A stretch of DNA of 64,000 nt, from contig JAIQFH010000012.1 of NCBI GenBank assembly GCA_020073385.1, positions 1 to 64,000 on the forward strand. The letters are read 5' to 3'. The DNA comes from Terriglobia bacterium. Lineage in GTDB: Bacteria; Acidobacteriota; Terriglobia; Terriglobales; Acidobacteriaceae. Within the stretch, counting starts at the first letter, position 1, and every line of letters begins with the position of its first letter. Shown here piece by piece: positions 9,374 through 17,508 of this stretch. Below the pieces are notes generated by a model. The model was not told where the DNA came from. It was given only the letters and a program-made list of their open reading frames with translations, and ran no database searches. The position numbers and the translations under genes are program-made.

Positions 9374-9988
9374 CTATTCCAGCCTGCAGTAGCAATAAAG
9401 AAACTGCTGGACTGTCCCAAATGGCGTGTGGTGCAACTCCTTTGAGTTCCCCAACAAGCGGAAATGCACACCAAACTCCCTGTGCAACGACTCTGCATCG
9501 TAGCGCACAACATCGAGCCCACTGCATTTCATCGGACCTTCTGGTCCAAAGGTGCTGACGATAACGTGGCCGCTGCGTTTCACCGCGCGAGCGACTTGGC
9601 GGACATAGGCAACACGGTCGCTCGGCGCGGTAAGAAAATGAAAGACCGCGCGGTCGTGCCACACATCGTAAGCAGAAGGCTCCAGGTCGACTTTGGTGAT
9701 GTCGGCGGCGAGCCACCGGACACGCTCGGCGGCTTTCCCTAGCCGTTTCCTGTTCGCATCAATCGCGGTCTGCGAAACATCAAGAACGGTGACGTTGTCG
9801 TATCCGCGGGCGAGAAGGTCATCGACCAGTGTGGATTCGCCACCACCAACATCGATAATAGATACAGAGGGTCCCGAAGCTACCTGTTCGACGAGCTTGA
9901 GCGAGGTCTCAAGGTGCGGACGGTACCAGCTGACCGCGTCCGGAGCCTTCTCCGTGTAAATCTTTTCCCAGTGAGACTGTACGTCCAT
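9374..9988 (-). CDS. Class I SAM-dependent methyltransferase
   Basis: A 204-residue methyltransferase. Motif I is IIDVGGGESTLVDDLLARG, followed by VTVLDVSQTAI (ribose-binding acidic residue) and WLAADITKVDL. The W-H-D-R-A-VFHFL segment is typical of the small tellurite/thiopurine-like group. The start MDVQSHWEKIYTEKAPDAVSWYRPH matches family N-termini; the upstream extension to 10075 runs into the truncated IS110 copy and is not part of the protein. Substrate unknown. Confidence 0.85.
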   Translation of the reverse strand: MDVQSHWEKIYTEKAPDAVSWYRPHLETSLKLVEQVASGPSVSIIDVGGGESTLVDDLLARGYDNVTVLDVSQTAIDANRKRLGKAAERVRWLAADITKVDLEPSAYDVWHDRAVFHFLTAPSDRVAYVRQVARAVKRSGHVIVSTFGPEGPMKCSGLDVVRYDAESLHREFGVHFRLLGNSKELHHTPFGTVQQFLYCYCRLE

Positions 9989-10050
9989 GGGTTCTGCGTC
10001 CCCTCCTCGATGTGCTTTCACCCCATGATAAGCCTGGAAACATGAGGCTG

Positions 10051-10455
10051 CTAGGTGTGCAACTTCAGCAACCATTGACTTTCCTGCACATCGCTCTTGC
10101 GTCCCGGCAGACTCTTGGTGTGCCGTGCATTGACCAGACAGACCTCAAAGCCCTGTTCTTCCATAATGTCGTAGAGCGGAATCCAGTACACCCCGGTCGA
10201 CTGCATGACGATGGTCTTCACCTTGCATTTTTTCAACCAGGCTGCCAGGCGATACAGGTCGGCAGTAAAGCACTCAAACCGCCGCACCGGTTCCGCGTCT
10301 CGGTCTGGCCTGACGGCAACATAGTGGGCCTCATTGCCGACATCAATCCCCGCGGCATGAGGATGAACTACGTCCAGCCCTGGGTTCTCTGATTGCAATC
10401 GGCGGGCTAACTCTTTGCGTTCTTTTCGGTTCCGCAACGGCTTCTCCTCTGACAT
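10051..10455 (-). pseudogene. IS110-family transposase, N-terminal fragment
   Basis: A 134-residue fragment of an IS110 DEDD transposase. The first catalytic aspartate is in HAAGIDVGNEAHYVAV, and the later acidic pair lies in GRKSDVQESQWLLKLHT, where the frame is cut by a TAG. The transposase_20 C-terminal domain with its serine is absent, and the methyltransferase gene begins ~60 bases beyond the break. It is therefore a dead remnant. It lies next to the tRNA cluster, which suggests past mobile-element activity there. Confidence 0.85.
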
Positions 10456-10716
10456 CCTGATCTCCTCGATGGAAATTAGGATCGAGTTCGGCCCGGTGAC
10501 GAAAGGTTTAAGAATCTCCCCAACGGGGTCAAAGAGGCGGTTTGTTGAACCGCATTTGCCACCACACCAGCGATCGCCAGTACCGGAGCCATGCTTTTAA
10601 CCGGGCAAAGAAGCGCCAAGTGCGAGTCGGCCTTAGCTTGCCGAACTGATCCCTAACCACCTTGGCAAAAACTCAGGGCTCACGACAAGTTTCTGGCACC
10701 AGTGACCCCGCCGAAG

Positions 10717-10773
10717 GCGCGGTTACTGCTTTTAAGCGAGACGAAGTGGGTTCGATTCCCACATCCCGCACCA
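10717..10773 (+). other. tRNA-like remnant lacking a D-arm
   Basis: A perfect T-arm (GTGGG-TTCGATT-CCCAC) followed by ATCCCGC, A and CCA. The only 5' strand that pairs is GCGCGGT (6 of 7 pairs) just 22 bases upstream of the T-arm, leaving room for one short hairpin with a TTTTA loop and no D-arm. Probably a deleted tRNA gene. The 250 bases between the IS110 fragment and this point hold nothing else I can call. Confidence 0.45.
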
Positions 10774-10790
10774 GAGTCAGTTAACAAAGA

Positions 10791-10867
10791 GGCGGCATAG
10801 CATAACGGAACAATGCGCCGAGCTTCTACCTCGGACGATGAGAGTTCAAATCTCTCTGCCGCCTCCA
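10791..10867 (+). tRNA. tRNA-Arg (anticodon TCT)
   Basis: Folds cleanly: acceptor GGCGGCA/TGCCGCC, D-arm GCAT/ATGC, anticodon stem CCGAG/CTCGG with loop CTTCTAC (anticodon TCT, reading AGA), T-arm GAGAG/CTCTC with loop TTCAAAT, discriminator T and an encoded CCA. The five-base variable region is normal. The second member of a tandem cluster with 4-10 base spacers. Confidence 0.88.
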
Positions 10868-10871
10868 ATGT

Positions 10872-10947
10872 GGGGATGTGGTCCAACGGATGAGGGCGCA
10901 AGGCTACGAACCTTGAGATCAGAGTTCAATTCTCTGCATCCCCTCCA
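10872..10947 (+). tRNA. tRNA-Arg (anticodon ACG)
   Basis: Acceptor GGGGATG/CATCCCC, D-stem GTCC/GGGC, anticodon stem CAAGG/CCTTG with loop CTACGAA (anticodon ACG, reading CGN as inosine if deaminated), T-stem CAGAG/CTCTG with loop TTCAATT, discriminator T, encoded CCA. It starts four bases after the preceding tRNA. Confidence 0.87.
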
Positions 10948-10957
10948 CATTAATTCG

Positions 10958-11047
10958 GCTCGCGTGGTCCAAGGCATGATGACGCTTCGGTCCTAACCTT
11001 GTTCACCAGATCATGAGATCCGGGTTGGATTCCCGGCGCGAGTTCCA
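10958..11047 (+). tRNA. Degenerate tRNA-like gene, possibly Arg (CCT)
   Basis: Acceptor GCTCGCG/CGCGAGT (first pair G-U), discriminator T, CCA, and a perfect T-arm CCGGG-TTGGATT-CCCGG. The middle is abnormal: the candidate anticodon loop GTCCTAA (CCT) sits in a stem with mismatches, while CATGAT/ATCATG and CAAGG/CCTTG pair instead. At 90 nt it is longer than its neighbours. Either a decayed tRNA or one with an insertion. Confidence 0.5.
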
Positions 11048-11050
11048 GAT

Positions 11051-11125
11051 GGGTGGGTAGTGTAACCGAACAACACGGCAGCGTCCGAAGCTGCAAATCC
11101 GGGTTGACTCCCGGCCCGCCCACCA
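11051..11125 (+). tRNA. tRNA-Arg (anticodon CCG), unusual T-loop
   Basis: Acceptor GGGTGGG/CCCGCCC, D-stem GTGT/ACAC, anticodon stem GCAGC/GCTGC with loop GTCCGAA (anticodon CCG, reading CGG), T-stem CCGGG/CCCGG, discriminator A and CCA. The T-loop has six bases (TTGACT) instead of seven, and the D-loop lacks the G18-G19 pair, so tertiary folding may be weak. Confidence 0.75.
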
Positions 11126-11240
11126 ACTCCCGAAGTAGGCCAGAAGCCGGGCCATCTCCGCGAAGCCCTTTCCTGGATACTGAGGTCGGCCAGCCACTTG
11201 TCTGAGTTGGTGTCAGTATCGTCCCAGCGTAAGCCCGATT

Positions 11241-11681
11241 TCATTCGCTAGTCGGCTTGGATGTGCGGAGGCGGCGGCGAAGGGAGTAGTAACCGATCCA
11301 GCAGGCAATCGCCAGCACCGCAAAGGATCCGAACTGAGCGGGAAAATCACGCATGAGGAAATGGAACTCCTTGATGCGACCCTCATGGAAAGAAATTTCG
11401 CTGGTGAGTGCGACTGCTGTGAAACAGATTCCGAAGCCGAAGAGCCACTTCTGCCAGCCGATCAGCGCACGCGTGCGACGGAGCGATCGCAATTCAAGAT
11501 CGGGCGGAAGCGCGGAGGGTGCGATCTTGCCCAGTTTGTCCGCCCATTGCAGTCGGATGCGCTGCGCCAACTCCGGATCCTGCTCCATGTATTCTTCGAT
11601 AAGTGCACGCGTGGCGGGGCTGGCTTCGCCCGCAAGATAGACCGGCAGAAGATCCAGGATCACTTCCCGTGTAACGTTCAT
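11241..11681 (-). CDS. Putative membrane anti-sigma factor
   Basis: A 146-residue protein. The N-terminal cytoplasmic part (VILDLLPVYLAGEASPATRA, EEYMEQDPELA) resembles anti-sigma/zinc-finger-type N-termini without the Cys pair, and is followed by two hydrophobic segments (about residues 78-95 and 115-132). It starts 37 bases after an ECF sigma gene with GGAGGTGG upstream, so it probably holds that sigma factor at the membrane. The anti-sigma role is inferred from position and layout. Confidence 0.75.
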   Translation of the reverse strand: MNVTREVILDLLPVYLAGEASPATRALIEEYMEQDPELAQRIRLQWADKLGKIAPSALPPDLELRSLRRTRALIGWQKWLFGFGICFTAVALTSEISFHEGRIKEFHFLMRDFPAQFGSFAVLAIACWIGYYSLRRRLRTSKPTSE

Positions 11682-11718
11682 TCTCCACCTCCGTCACTCG
11701 CATTCCTACTCGGCCCTG

Positions 11719-12192
11719 TTATGCATTTCGTATCCCAGCCAGCGCGAGACGAGCCCGGTAGATCTTCACTTTCACTGCCGCGAGAGAAATATCCAGTACC
11801 CGCGCGATCTCTTCGTACGGCATTCCGTCCACAGCGCGCATGAGCAGCGCGGCGCGGCTCGCTTCCGGTAGGTTTTGGAGTTCGGCCAGCACGAAATCTA
11901 ACTGTTCCTTCTGCTCGGCTCGCGCATAGGGGCTGGCTTGCGGATCGTGCAAGTCGTCGACGAGGGCGACGTGGAGCGATTTCTTCCGCAGTCCCTGCAG
12001 AAACAGGTTGCGCGCAATCGTGAAGAGGTAGCCCTTCACCGTGGCCATCTCGATCGGCTCGGGTGAGGTCCACGCGCGCACAAAAGTCTCGGAAGTGATG
12101 TCTTCGGCTTCCCCACGCTCGCCGGACAAATACAGCGCGAATCGGTACACGTCCGGCGCATACTTCTTGTAGAGCGAGCTGAAGTCGATCAT
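11719..12192 (-). CDS. ECF-type RNA polymerase sigma factor
   Basis: A 157-residue sigma-70 family protein. Region 2 spans about residues 6-65 (YKKYAPDVYRFALYLSG, EDITSETFVRAW), and region 4 about 100-150 (LPEASRAALLMRAVDGMPYE then EEIARVLDISLAAVKVKIYR, the helix-turn-helix). There is no region 1 or 3, as expected for an extracytoplasmic-function sigma. Co-transcribed with a membrane protein that is probably its anti-sigma factor. Confidence 0.92.
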   Translation of the reverse strand: MIDFSSLYKKYAPDVYRFALYLSGERGEAEDITSETFVRAWTSPEPIEMATVKGYLFTIARNLFLQGLRKKSLHVALVDDLHDPQASPYARAEQKEQLDFVLAELQNLPEASRAALLMRAVDGMPYEEIARVLDISLAAVKVKIYRARLALAGIRNA

Positions 12193-12424
12193 TCGGCCGT
12201 CTCACTGTAGCTACCCATATGGCCCAGACTCTTATACGCGTGGAACCGGCTCACTAAACGCTGTTAGATTCCGAAGATGCCACTAAGAATATCCGACCCC
12301 GCATGCGCCATCATGCCGGGCCGCAGGCTTCCGCGCCAAACTGCGAGCAAGCCATACAGCACACCTCCTTCGTTGTCCAAGTGCCAGTCTGCCACGTTGA
12401 CCTGACGGGCGACGGTCTGCTATG

Positions 12425-12859
12425 TCAGACTTCTACCATCGCGTCGGTAACAAATCGGAACCTGAGAAATGCGTGTCCCTCAGGAGTGAGCACGACATTA
12501 CAGCCATGCCAGGAGATCAGCTGCGTTTCCTCCAGAAACTGCAGCCATGGCACGAACCCACCACCTTCGTATATCTCTGGGAAACGAGCAGCAGCTTGCT
12601 CATAAATCGGGCGCAATCTCGCAGCGGGCATGCCCGAGGTGCTGCCTGAGTCGATCAACTCCAAAGCAGCAATCGGAGCTTGCCAAAGAACCGAATAGAC
12701 AGGATCGAATGCTTCGGAAATCGAGAGGAGAGGCGGCTGGGCTAACTGAAGATCTCTGTTGTGACGGATTGCACGCGATTCGAGCGTAACGGCAATCAGG
12801 GGTACCAGAATCGCAGTCACAGCCAGAAATGAGGCAATGGCCAAAATCAGTACAGGCAT
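12425..12859 (-). CDS. Hypothetical protein with N-terminal membrane anchor
   Basis: A 144-residue protein with one N-terminal hydrophobic segment (residues 3-25) and a soluble remainder of about 115 residues (SISEAFDPVYSVLWQAPIAA..., ending VVLTPEGHAFLRFRFVTDA). The tail resembles a small winged-helix or restriction-type fold only loosely. Not recognised. It is minus-strand, like the genes on either side. Confidence 0.65.
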   Translation of the reverse strand: MPVLILAIASFLAVTAILVPLIAVTLESRAIRHNRDLQLAQPPLLSISEAFDPVYSVLWQAPIAALELIDSGSTSGMPAARLRPIYEQAAARFPEIYEGGGFVPWLQFLEETQLISWHGCNVVLTPEGHAFLRFRFVTDAMVEV

Positions 12860-12903
12860 GGCCCACCTCTACCGGAGCCGCTCGGTTCCTAAGGCCAGAG
12901 TGC

Positions 12904-13677
12904 TCAGTGATCGAGACTCTTCGGGGCAGCCGGCCTCACCGAATCAATCATACGCCCGATAAGAACTGCCATGCGTTGGTAGTGCGACCCCTTCCAGTAG
13001 AGACGGTTGCATCCTGGGCAAACGTGGAACTCGTCGTAGTGTTTCCTCGTTTCTGGAGGGAGACGATGGCTGATCTGGTCCTTGGGAACGGCTTGCAGCA
13101 GGGTGTTGCAGTCGAGACAGCGACGGAATGGAGCAACTGATCCGGACAGATTGAAGCGCCGGAGCACCTCCACGAGCTGTTCTCGTGGCTGCGCTTCACG
13201 CACCAGGTAGCCGTGAGTCACCAGGCTGCGCTTTAGTAAACCACGATCCCTGCTCAACAAGGTCCGTTGCTCGGCTGCCGAGACTTGCGCGAGCACTTCG
13301 TCCCCACAGTCGTTGCGATACACGCTGTCGAATCCCAGCATTCGTAGGTGGGCCGCGAGCTTGCCAAGATGCGTGTCGAGAACGAAACGCATTTCGCCCC
13401 CTGATCTCGGCTGGAGACAACTGAGTGGACCAGGATCGAGCGAACGAAACACCGGATACACGCTGATTCGGTCTCCATCTCGCAGGAGGTAGGAAAAAGT
13501 TACGGTCTTGCCGTTCGCCAAAATGAGATCGACCTCGGTGTGCGGTATCCCGAACGCTTCGACTGTATCTTTCACCGATGCGACGGCTTCAAACGCATGA
13601 GAGAAACACTGTCCTCTTTTCGGCTGCGGGAGCAGGTCGTTCAGCTCGGCATAGAATCGAAAACGCGCTCGCTGCAT
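12904..13677 (-). CDS. Mut7-C RNase domain protein with ubiquitin-like N-terminus
   Basis: A protein of 257 residues. Residues 1-80 form a Mut7-C ubiquitin-like (ThiS-type) domain; from FVLDTHLGKLAAHLRMLGFD onward is the Mut7-C PIN-fold RNase domain (D, RDRGLLKR). A zinc ribbon follows (RCLDCNTLL and HVCPGCNRLYWKGSH). The start MQRARFRFYAELND has GGGAG upstream; the longer frame to 13758 is less likely. Predicted RNA-cleaving enzyme of unknown target. Confidence 0.85.
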   Translation of the reverse strand: MQRARFRFYAELNDLLPQPKRGQCFSHAFEAVASVKDTVEAFGIPHTEVDLILANGKTVTFSYLLRDGDRISVYPVFRSLDPGPLSCLQPRSGGEMRFVLDTHLGKLAAHLRMLGFDSVYRNDCGDEVLAQVSAAEQRTLLSRDRGLLKRSLVTHGYLVREAQPREQLVEVLRRFNLSGSVAPFRRCLDCNTLLQAVPKDQISHRLPPETRKHYDEFHVCPGCNRLYWKGSHYQRMAVLIGRMIDSVRPAAPKSLDH

Positions 13678-13800
13678 GGCTGCGCTCCCATTCCAGCAGA
13701 ATAAATGGCGTGCCTCTAGCGTTTGCCGCCTGCGGCGTTCGTCACCAAGCAGATGCATTCCGTGCCGGGCCGGGAATTGAGACTCACCCTCTGAGTTCGG

Positions 13801-14289
13801 CTACCAAGTGAGTCCGCCGGATGGAGGCGGCCACGCACACAGCCTCTGCCGCAACACAACGACCTGTCCGAGATGACAGCTGTTGTGCGAGGCGATCGTT
13901 TGCAGCATCTCCAGCGGCGTCTTCGTTCCGCGTTTGGCAAGAAGGTCTGTTTCCCCTGCGGCGCGAGTTATTTCCTGCAGCCCCTGGTCGAACCGGCGCA
14001 CTGCTTGGCGCCACTCTGCAGCGCTCTGGGGCGCCGTGTTGCCCGGCCAGCCGCCCTGAGCGTGTTTCGGCACCGACGGTTTCTCTCCAGCCAGCCATTT
14101 CACCACCCACTGATTCCAGTAAATCATGTGATTGAGTAGCTGGAAGATGGAGTGCGACACACCCTCAGGCTGCACTCCAGAGAGCTTCCAGTCGAGTCCG
14201 GCGACTGCGTCCTTCACAGCGACATGAGCACCTTTTCCCGACAGAGCGTTGAGAATCATCTTCTTGAGGATCGTGCGATCAGCAGTCAT
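13801..14289 (-). CDS. DinB-family protein
   Basis: A four-helix-bundle DinB/YfiT-like metalloprotein of 162 residues. HSIFQLLNHMIYWNQWV carries the first histidine, and SHNSCHLGQVVVLRQ the typical late pair of metal-binding histidines. Members are putative thiol-dependent or nuclease-like enzymes. The start MTADRTILKKMIL at 14289 has GGAGG upstream; the long in-frame extension to 14535 overlaps the next gene and is rejected. Confidence 0.85.
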   Translation of the reverse strand: MTADRTILKKMILNALSGKGAHVAVKDAVAGLDWKLSGVQPEGVSHSIFQLLNHMIYWNQWVVKWLAGEKPSVPKHAQGGWPGNTAPQSAAEWRQAVRRFDQGLQEITRAAGETDLLAKRGTKTPLEMLQTIASHNSCHLGQVVVLRQRLCAWPPPSGGLTW

Positions 14290-14435
14290 ATAGCCTCCGG
14301 TAAGTGAGAACGGCGACCAGCCGCTGATAGTCAATGACACCGTCCCTCGCGGCCCCGAAAGAATGGTTGCAACGGTTGTCGGAAGGACTCGAGTGAATTG
14401 GCGACTGTCAGCTGAACGGCCTAGCAGATGTTCGT

Positions 14436-14789
14436 TCAGACCATCGCACAGGCCTCGGTCACTTTGTCGAGGAAATGTTCCAAAACGAACAGCTGGCGTT
14501 CGAGGTCTTTCTTGGCCGCAGGCTCTGCCAGGCATCTGATTTCGCTCATCAGCTGTCTCCTGCGCCAGTTGAGGGAATCAGCCAAGCCCTCGAGTTCATA
14601 GAAGCCCAACTCCAAATTACGAGAGAGCCCCTTGCCCACTAGGTCGCGACCGATTTCCAATTCATCCCGCACACGAACCTGACCCGAGATCTGCGGAAGC
14701 GAAGGCATTGCATCGCAGGGCAAACGCCCCTCGTCTTCGCCCAGCCGTTTCAACAGTTCGAACTCGTCCATTGTTAGGTGTAGCTGCAT
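14436..14789 (-). CDS. Hypothetical helical protein
   Basis: A 117-residue, charged, probably all-helical protein (MQLHLTMDEFELLKRLGEDE ... LERQLFVLEHFLDKVTEACA). No membrane segment, no cysteine motif. Not recognised as a named family, but composition and codon pattern look coding. It lies 146 bases upstream of the DinB-like gene on the same strand. Confidence 0.6.
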   Translation of the reverse strand: MQLHLTMDEFELLKRLGEDEGRLPCDAMPSLPQISGQVRVRDELEIGRDLVGKGLSRNLELGFYELEGLADSLNWRRRQLMSEIRCLAEPAAKKDLERQLFVLEHFLDKVTEACAMV

Positions 14790-14988
14790 AGAACGCGCCT
14801 CTGCGCCGTGAAGAGCATCCGCGGGGTATTCTGCGGAATGCCCTTATTTATGGTCCTCAGAAAATGGCGGTTTGTCAGTGACCCAAGGAGCGACCGCTTG
14901 GCGGCAATCCTTGGCGATCGAGTTTGCTGTGTGGCCTCGTGCCGCAATGAGTGGCCATGATCTTGGGTCGAACGACCGATGCGGCCGC

Positions 14989-15258
14989 CTAGACTGGAAG
15001 GAGACAGAACGTACGGAACGACTTTACGCGACTCTCAACTTGCTGGCGGAGTGCATTCAGTTCGTTTTCCGGAATCGATCGCAGTGCTGCGTAGGCAGCT
15101 ACGCTCCGATCGATAAGGCTGTCCCAGTCCTCGATCCGGATGAGTGCGACGCAGTTCGCACAGGCATACCAGTCGGCTCCCGGAACGTCCGTTGGATAGC
15201 ATTGAAGCCCCTGAACGGATCCGCAGAAATCACATGGAGAGGAGGGACCTCGTTTCAT
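14989..15258 (-). CDS. Small cysteine-containing hypothetical protein
   Basis: An 89-residue protein with a zinc-ribbon-like start (SPCDFCGSVQGLQCYP, then WYACANCVALI), followed by a helical tail. It starts MKRGPSSPCDF with AGGAG upstream. Possibly a zinc-binding structural protein; the family is recurrent in soil bacteria but unnamed to me. The ~200 bases between it and the preceding minus-strand gene hold nothing I can call. Confidence 0.6.
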   Translation of the reverse strand: MKRGPSSPCDFCGSVQGLQCYPTDVPGADWYACANCVALIRIEDWDSLIDRSVAAYAALRSIPENELNALRQQVESRVKSFRTFCLLPV

Positions 15259-15350
15259 ATTCGAACTCCTTTCCCGATTGGCTCAGATACCACCGCTGCT
15301 CTTACTCAGTGTCTGTACGACTGGTGCCACACAGCCACGCGCGAATCACG

Positions 15351-15713
15351 TTACGGTCTGAAGGCTGCGGGGAGCGGGTCGCAATAAGCAAGGACAGTGA
15401 TGGTGGCGACGGCCATCGCTTCTGGCCTACCCCTGCTGGTCGCAGTTATGTGATAAATGCCCTGAATCTTCGGCGCGGTATATTGCCCCAGACTCGTGAT
15501 TGCCCCACCGTCCTCCTCCTCTACCGACCAATTCACGGCTTTGCTGTCGCTACCAACGACCGTTGCAAGAAACGTCAGCGTTTCACCCGCAAATAGAGTT
15601 GCTTTCTCAGGAATAATGGTCACGGTAACGCTCGTCAACGGTGGGGCATCGGATGAATCAGTCAAGATGCTACTGCACACAACCATGGCGCCGAGGAATA
15701 GAACGGAGAGCAT
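15351..15713 (-). CDS. Secreted protein with an Ig-like (BIG2-type) domain
   Basis: A 120-residue protein beginning with a signal-like hydrophobic stretch (MLSVLFLGAMVVCSSI, a possible lipobox at VVCS). One Ig-like domain follows: VTIIPEKATLFAGETLTFLA, VNWSVEEEDGGAITSLGQYT and YHITATSRGRPEAMAVATIT, the classic bacterial Ig-like pattern. It is probably exported and anchored to the membrane as a lipoprotein, perhaps a truncated member of longer repeat proteins. The ~270 bases upstream carry no further gene. Confidence 0.75.
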   Translation of the reverse strand: MLSVLFLGAMVVCSSILTDSSDAPPLTSVTVTIIPEKATLFAGETLTFLATVVGSDSKAVNWSVEEEDGGAITSLGQYTAPKIQGIYHITATSRGRPEAMAVATITVLAYCDPLPAAFRP

Positions 15714-15981
15714 CTTTCACACCTGAGATGCTGACTTCTTCACTCTGCCACATTTTCCATGAGCGTACATGTCCTTGTCTGTGATCACGGTTACCGATGC
15801 AGTTGGAAAATGGAGTGTGGAAGTGATTAACGGCGTAAGATAGTCCTAGCTGTAAAACCTCGTTGGCTGGCCGAATCTCGGCTCCTGAGGTTCTAGCCTG
15901 CCTTGTTGATCTGACCCAGTTCTGGACCTCGTTCTTCACGAAGACCCATCCTGGTCTCCCCTGGTCCTGAGGAGGTGCCCT

Positions 15982-16332
15982 ATGCTGGGAATGAGCTTGC
16001 TTTCCTTTCTGATTCTCACTTTCATCGGAGCGGTGGTTGCTGCTACCTACCACTACGTGATTCGCTATCGCTTTCTCGAAGGTAACGACGCTCTCGTCGG
16101 GAAATTGATCGTCGGTTGGGTGGGAGCGTGGCTAGGTTCCCCGGTGCTTGGACACTGGCTCTGGAAGGTTGAGAACGTGTACATCGTGCCCGCCATTCTG
16201 GGCGCGATCGCAACGATCCACCTAACGATTTTGACGGGAAAGGCGCTGGCGAAGCTCGCAAGTATGCGGCCCGCCGTGACGGAAGAAAAGAAAGAAGAGA
16301 TCCGCCCGGCGAAACCGGTTGTAGCGGCCTAA
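15982..16332 (+). CDS. Small membrane protein, GlsB/YeaQ-like
   Basis: A 116-residue protein with three hydrophobic segments (N-terminal 5-22, about 45-60, about 70-90) and a charged, lysine/proline-rich tail. The glycine-rich segment KLIVGWVGAWLGSPVLGHW resembles the transglycosylase-associated (GlsB/YeaQ/YmgE) family, implicated in stress response. GGAGGTG lies seven bases before the ATG. It precedes the phosphoribosyltransferase gene. Confidence 0.75.
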   Translation: MLGMSLLSFLILTFIGAVVAATYHYVIRYRFLEGNDALVGKLIVGWVGAWLGSPVLGHWLWKVENVYIVPAILGAIATIHLTILTGKALAKLASMRPAVTEEKKEEIRPAKPVVAA

Positions 16333-16440
16333 GAAAAACGAGCACCAGGTCTGGCTCGAAAGAAGCGGCCTTTGGGCCGAGGCAGTATAGGCATGCCTAC
16401 GCGAAGCGAGCGCTGCGACGCGTAGGGCAAGAGGCAAGCC

Positions 16441-17133
16441 ATGTTGTTTCGAGAAGAAGACGAAGACCTTGACGCCCTTCCGTTCGCGAACCGAGCCGAA
16501 GCCGGGCGCATGCTTGCGAGCAAACTAGCGGCATACTCGGGTCGTCGGGACGTGATGGTCTTGGGACTTCCGCGGGGTGGCGTGCCCGTGGCGTCCGCAG
16601 TCGCGAACGTGTTGCACGTTCCGCTGAATGTCTTTGTCGTGAGCAAGCTCGGCACCCCATGGGAGCAAGAACTGGCTATGGGAGCAATCGCCGAGGGTGG
16701 CGTACAAGTTCTCGATCTCTCGCTCATGAAACTGCTGGGGATTTCGGAGCAGGATATCCAAGAGGTAGTAGCGGACGCGCAGAAGGAACTCGAATGCCGC
16801 AAAAACTCATATCGCGGCGGCCGTCCGCCGCTCGAACTGAATGGAAAAACCGTCATTCTCGTCGATGATGGCATCGCGACGGGATGCAGCATTCTAGCCG
16901 CAATTGCAGCGATCCGCCGGAAAAACGCCACGCGCGTTGTAGTTGCAGTTCCCGTCGCCCCAGCCTCGGGCTGCAGCGCGATCCGAATGGAAGCCGATGA
17001 AGTTATCAGCGTGGAAGAGCCGGAGATGTTCCTGGCAGTGTCTCAGTGGTATCGGGATTTCACGCAGGTCAGCGATGAAGATGTGCAAGGGTTGCTGCAA
17101 CACGCTGAAAGCCCGATGCCGCGCGCGGCGTAA
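16441..17133 (+). CDS. Phosphoribosyltransferase-domain protein
   Basis: A 230-residue type I phosphoribosyltransferase fold protein. The PRPP loop is VILVDDGIATGCSI (residues ~139-152); upstream VLGLPRGGVPVASAVAN is the pyrophosphate loop. The N-terminal RNRAEAG-like start matches the 'predicted phosphoribosyltransferase' family seen beside stress genes. Substrate not known; it may be a regulatory or dienelactone-hydrolase-partner type. Good family length. Confidence 0.88.
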   Translation: MLFREEDEDLDALPFANRAEAGRMLASKLAAYSGRRDVMVLGLPRGGVPVASAVANVLHVPLNVFVVSKLGTPWEQELAMGAIAEGGVQVLDLSLMKLLGISEQDIQEVVADAQKELECRKNSYRGGRPPLELNGKTVILVDDGIATGCSILAAIAAIRRKNATRVVVAVPVAPASGCSAIRMEADEVISVEEPEMFLAVSQWYRDFTQVSDEDVQGLLQHAESPMPRAA

Positions 17134-17169
17134 GGGTTTCGAGCCATCGCATTCTACGAGGAGGCAGGG

Positions 17170-17385
17170 ATGAAAAGACATTTCTCGAACCGTGGCGAAG
17201 CGCTATCCGAGGTGACTGCGGCTCGCGTTCTGGCCAACCGGAAGGCGTCGATAAAAACGTCGTACATGACTCAAGCGGACCGTCGGACCGGTTTTCCATT
17301 CTGGCCCTCGGGGCGAGTCGAAGTAGTGAATTCTCCTAAGAAAAGAGGACCCAGACGGAAAGAGGATGTCACGATTTCGTTGTGA
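17170..17385 (+). CDS. Possible small basic protein
   Basis: A 71-residue reading frame preceded by GAGGAGGCAGGG and ATG. The product is basic (ending KKRGPRRKEDVTISL) and has no recognised domain. The Shine-Dalgarno is the main support; codon pattern is inconclusive. It follows the phosphoribosyltransferase gene by 36 bases. Confidence 0.35.
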   Translation: MKRHFSNRGEALSEVTAARVLANRKASIKTSYMTQADRRTGFPFWPSGRVEVVNSPKKRGPRRKEDVTISL

Positions 17386-17406
17386 TCTGTCCGAAGGGAG
17401 GACGCT

Positions 17407-17469
17407 ATGCGATCGGCTATTAAGAAACGTGCCACAGTCACCGGGAGCAAAGTGCGGCGCACGGCCTGA
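17407..17469 (+). CDS. Possible 20-residue micro-ORF
   Basis: ATG with GGGAGG six bases upstream opens a 20-codon frame rich in Lys/Arg (MRSAIKKRATVTGSKVRRTA) ending in TGA. It could be a leader peptide, a real microprotein, or the displaced N-terminus of the NTF2-like protein that begins 39 bases later. Confidence 0.25.
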   Translation: MRSAIKKRATVTGSKVRRTA

Positions 17470-17508
17470 AGGGTAGGTAAGGTTAGTGCTGCCGGTGCGA
17501 TCCGCCGG

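Noticed and set aside
10791-10867. Amber-suppressor tRNA that could read the rtcB TAG
   Set aside because: The loop CTTCTAC contains CTA, but the correct anticodon position gives TCT.
10680-11244. Minus-strand frames such as the one containing CGNRTHFVSLKSSNRAF
   Set aside because: These are antisense translations of the tRNA cluster, a known source of false proteins.
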